Shown: one piece after another, positions 32,062 through 33,059 of the stretch
How the letters are laid out: each line of letters starts with the position of its first letter
Position numbering within the stretch: the first letter of the stretch is position 1
Notes under the pieces: model-generated
The model's database searches: none
Seen by the model: only the letters and a program-made list of their open reading frames with translations
Told to the model about the DNA's origin: nothing
Position numbers and translations under genes: made by a program
NCBI RefSeq assembly: GCF_001641635.1
Contig: NZ_LUUB01000082.1
Location: 1 to 33,059 of the forward strand
DNA from: Bradyrhizobium centrolobii
GTDB taxonomy: Bacteria > Pseudomonadota > Alphaproteobacteria > Rhizobiales > Xanthobacteraceae
Reading direction: 5' to 3'
DNA length: 33,059 bases

Positions 32062-33059
32062 TTATCCCAGCCGTCCCGCCGCATGCGCGAGCAGGGTGTA
32101 GACCAGGCCCGTCTCCGAGGTCAGGTGGCTGCGCAGCTCCTGCGGACCGCGGCCGTCGCGAGCGACTTCGTCGAGCAGGCGTTCGAATTCCGCGATGTAG
32201 CGGTCGACCGTTCCCTTGAAGTTGCGGTCGGCGCGGTACTTGCGGGCGACCTCGTCGAAGGCCTTCTGGCCGGCGGGCGTGTAGAGGCGCTTGGTGAAGG
32301 CCTTGTTCTCGCCGCGCTGGTAACGGTCCCACATCTCGGACGCGAGGTTGCGGTCCATCAGCCGGCCGATGTCGAGCGACAGCGATTCCAGCGGATTGCC
32401 GCTGCTCTGCGGGGCCTGCGGCTGTTGCGGAGCCGCAGTGCGGCCGCGCGGGACCTCACGACCATTCGGGGCAGCAGCCGGGCCGGTGTCGGCGCGGTTC
32501 AAGAGGTCCGACAGCCAGCCGTCGCGGCCCTGGTCGTTGCCGGCGGGCGCGACCGGCGGAGCCTCAGTGCGGCGCGAGGCGGGCACGCCGAGGTCCGGCG
32601 GCGGCAGGGTCGAGGCGCTGCCGCTCTCGCGCGTGCGCGTCTCGGCGCCGCGACCGCCGACGGCGGCAGCCAGCATCGGCTCTTCCTGACGCTGGACCGA
32701 GGCGCGGCCCGCCGTCGTGACGTCGAGGCCGCGGCCGTGCTGAGCCACGATGCGGTTGAGCTCGGCGAGCGCCTCGATCTGGTCGACGATCACCTTGCGC
32801 ATCTGCGCTGTGCTCTCGGCGGCCTCCTGAGGCATCTCGAGCACGCCACGGCGCAGCTCGTTGCGGGTGGATTCGAGCTCGTTGTGCATCTCGAACGCCA
32901 TCTGCTTCATGCTGGAGACGAGGTTGGAGAACTTCTCGGTCGACTGCTTGAACATCGCATCCGCCTCGTCCGTGGTCTGGCGGTAGATGTCGTGCATGGC
33001 CTCGATGGTCTGCCGGTGCTCCTCCTCGGACGCGGACCGCACCGCCTCGAACTGGCGGG
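32062..33059 (-). CDS. C-terminal part of a coiled-coil protein, cut by the window edge
   Basis: The frame is open to the right edge without a convincing start; a GTG at 33042 is internal to the same frame. The visible ~331 residues have three parts. The N-terminal third is strongly heptad-like (EEEHRQTIEAMHDIYRQTTDEADAMF through NELESTRNELRRGVLEM). The middle is an Ala/Pro/Gly-rich disordered linker. The C-terminal ~110 residues are a conserved-looking helical domain (LSLDIGRLMDRNLASEMWDRYQRGENKAFTKRLY to HAAGRLG). I associate this C-terminal domain with very long alphaproteobacterial coiled-coil proteins of unknown role, perhaps in the envelope or chromosome organisation. The terminator at 32004-32033 follows it. 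Confidence 0.8.
   Translation of the reverse strand, partial: RQFEAVRSASEEEHRQTIEAMHDIYRQTTDEADAMFKQSTEKFSNLVSSMKQMAFEMHNELESTRNELRRGVLEMPQEAAESTAQMRKVIVDQIEALAELNRIVAQHGRGLDVTTAGRASVQRQEEPMLAAAVGGRGAETRTRESGSASTLPPPDLGVPASRRTEAPPVAPAGNDQGRDGWLSDLLNRADTGPAAAPNGREVPRGRTAAPQQPQAPQSSGNPLESLSLDIGRLMDRNLASEMWDRYQRGENKAFTKRLYTPAGQKAFDEVARKYRADRNFKGTVDRYIAEFERLLDEVARDGRGPQELRSHLTSETGLVYTLLAHAAGRLG

Overview
The window looks like a chromosomal segment of a Bradyrhizobium-type alphaproteobacterium (Nitrobacteraceae). This is inferred from the high GC content with strongly GC-biased third positions, two kinds of palindromic intergenic repeat of a type I associate with that group, and the gene families present (MctP/DUF3311, stand-alone Lrp ligand-binding protein, RWFLxEY-type protein, LpxH-like/GT4 pair). 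No rRNA, tRNA or CRISPR array was seen.

Layout. 1-841: a complete IS5-family (IS427-type) insertion sequence on the minus strand, whose transposase is split over two frames joined by a likely -1 frameshift. 982-2571: a visibly lower-GC gene for an alpha/beta hydrolase with a duplicated membrane insert, probably acquired. 2943-8026: a PLP-dependent cystathionine gamma-synthase-family enzyme, two small proteins (one secreted, one doubtful), a secreted CHRD protein, a diheme cytochrome c, a stand-alone Lrp/AsnC ligand-binding protein and thiD. 8257-11162: an LpxH-like phosphoesterase translationally coupled to a GT4 glycosyltransferase, then a threonine/serine dehydratase, a nested palindromic repeat and a terminator. 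11504-17137: Na/Pi cotransporter, a small helical protein, PadR regulator plus chromate transporter ChrA with a perfect inverted repeat between them, a conserved small protein, a DUF417 membrane protein and a two-TM membrane protein. 17221-22784: a TPR/GT9-like protein, a palindromic repeat, an Ala/Glu-rich RWFL-type protein, an HcaT-like MFS transporter and an enolase-superfamily dipeptide epimerase whose 3' end overlaps the transporter gene.

22913-25738 is a compact Mla/MCE lipid-transport operon: STAS-MlaE permease fusion, MlaF ATPase, MlaD substrate-binding protein. 25953-31989 is a monocarboxylate sensing and uptake locus: a 58-residue DUF3311 protein, an SSS-family permease (MctP type), a large hybrid kinase with its own SSS transporter domain plus STAC, PAS, kinase and receiver domains (CrbS/MctS type), and a LuxR-type response regulator (CrbR/MctR type). 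The likely logic is that the kinase senses a small carboxylate through its transporter domain and the regulator controls the permease. A strong convergent terminator separates this locus from the C-terminal part of a coiled-coil protein that runs off the right edge.

The most interesting items are the hydrolase with a duplicated membrane module between its catalytic residues, the transporter-fused kinase locus, the palindrome between padR and chrA, and the coupled LpxH-like/GT4 pair.
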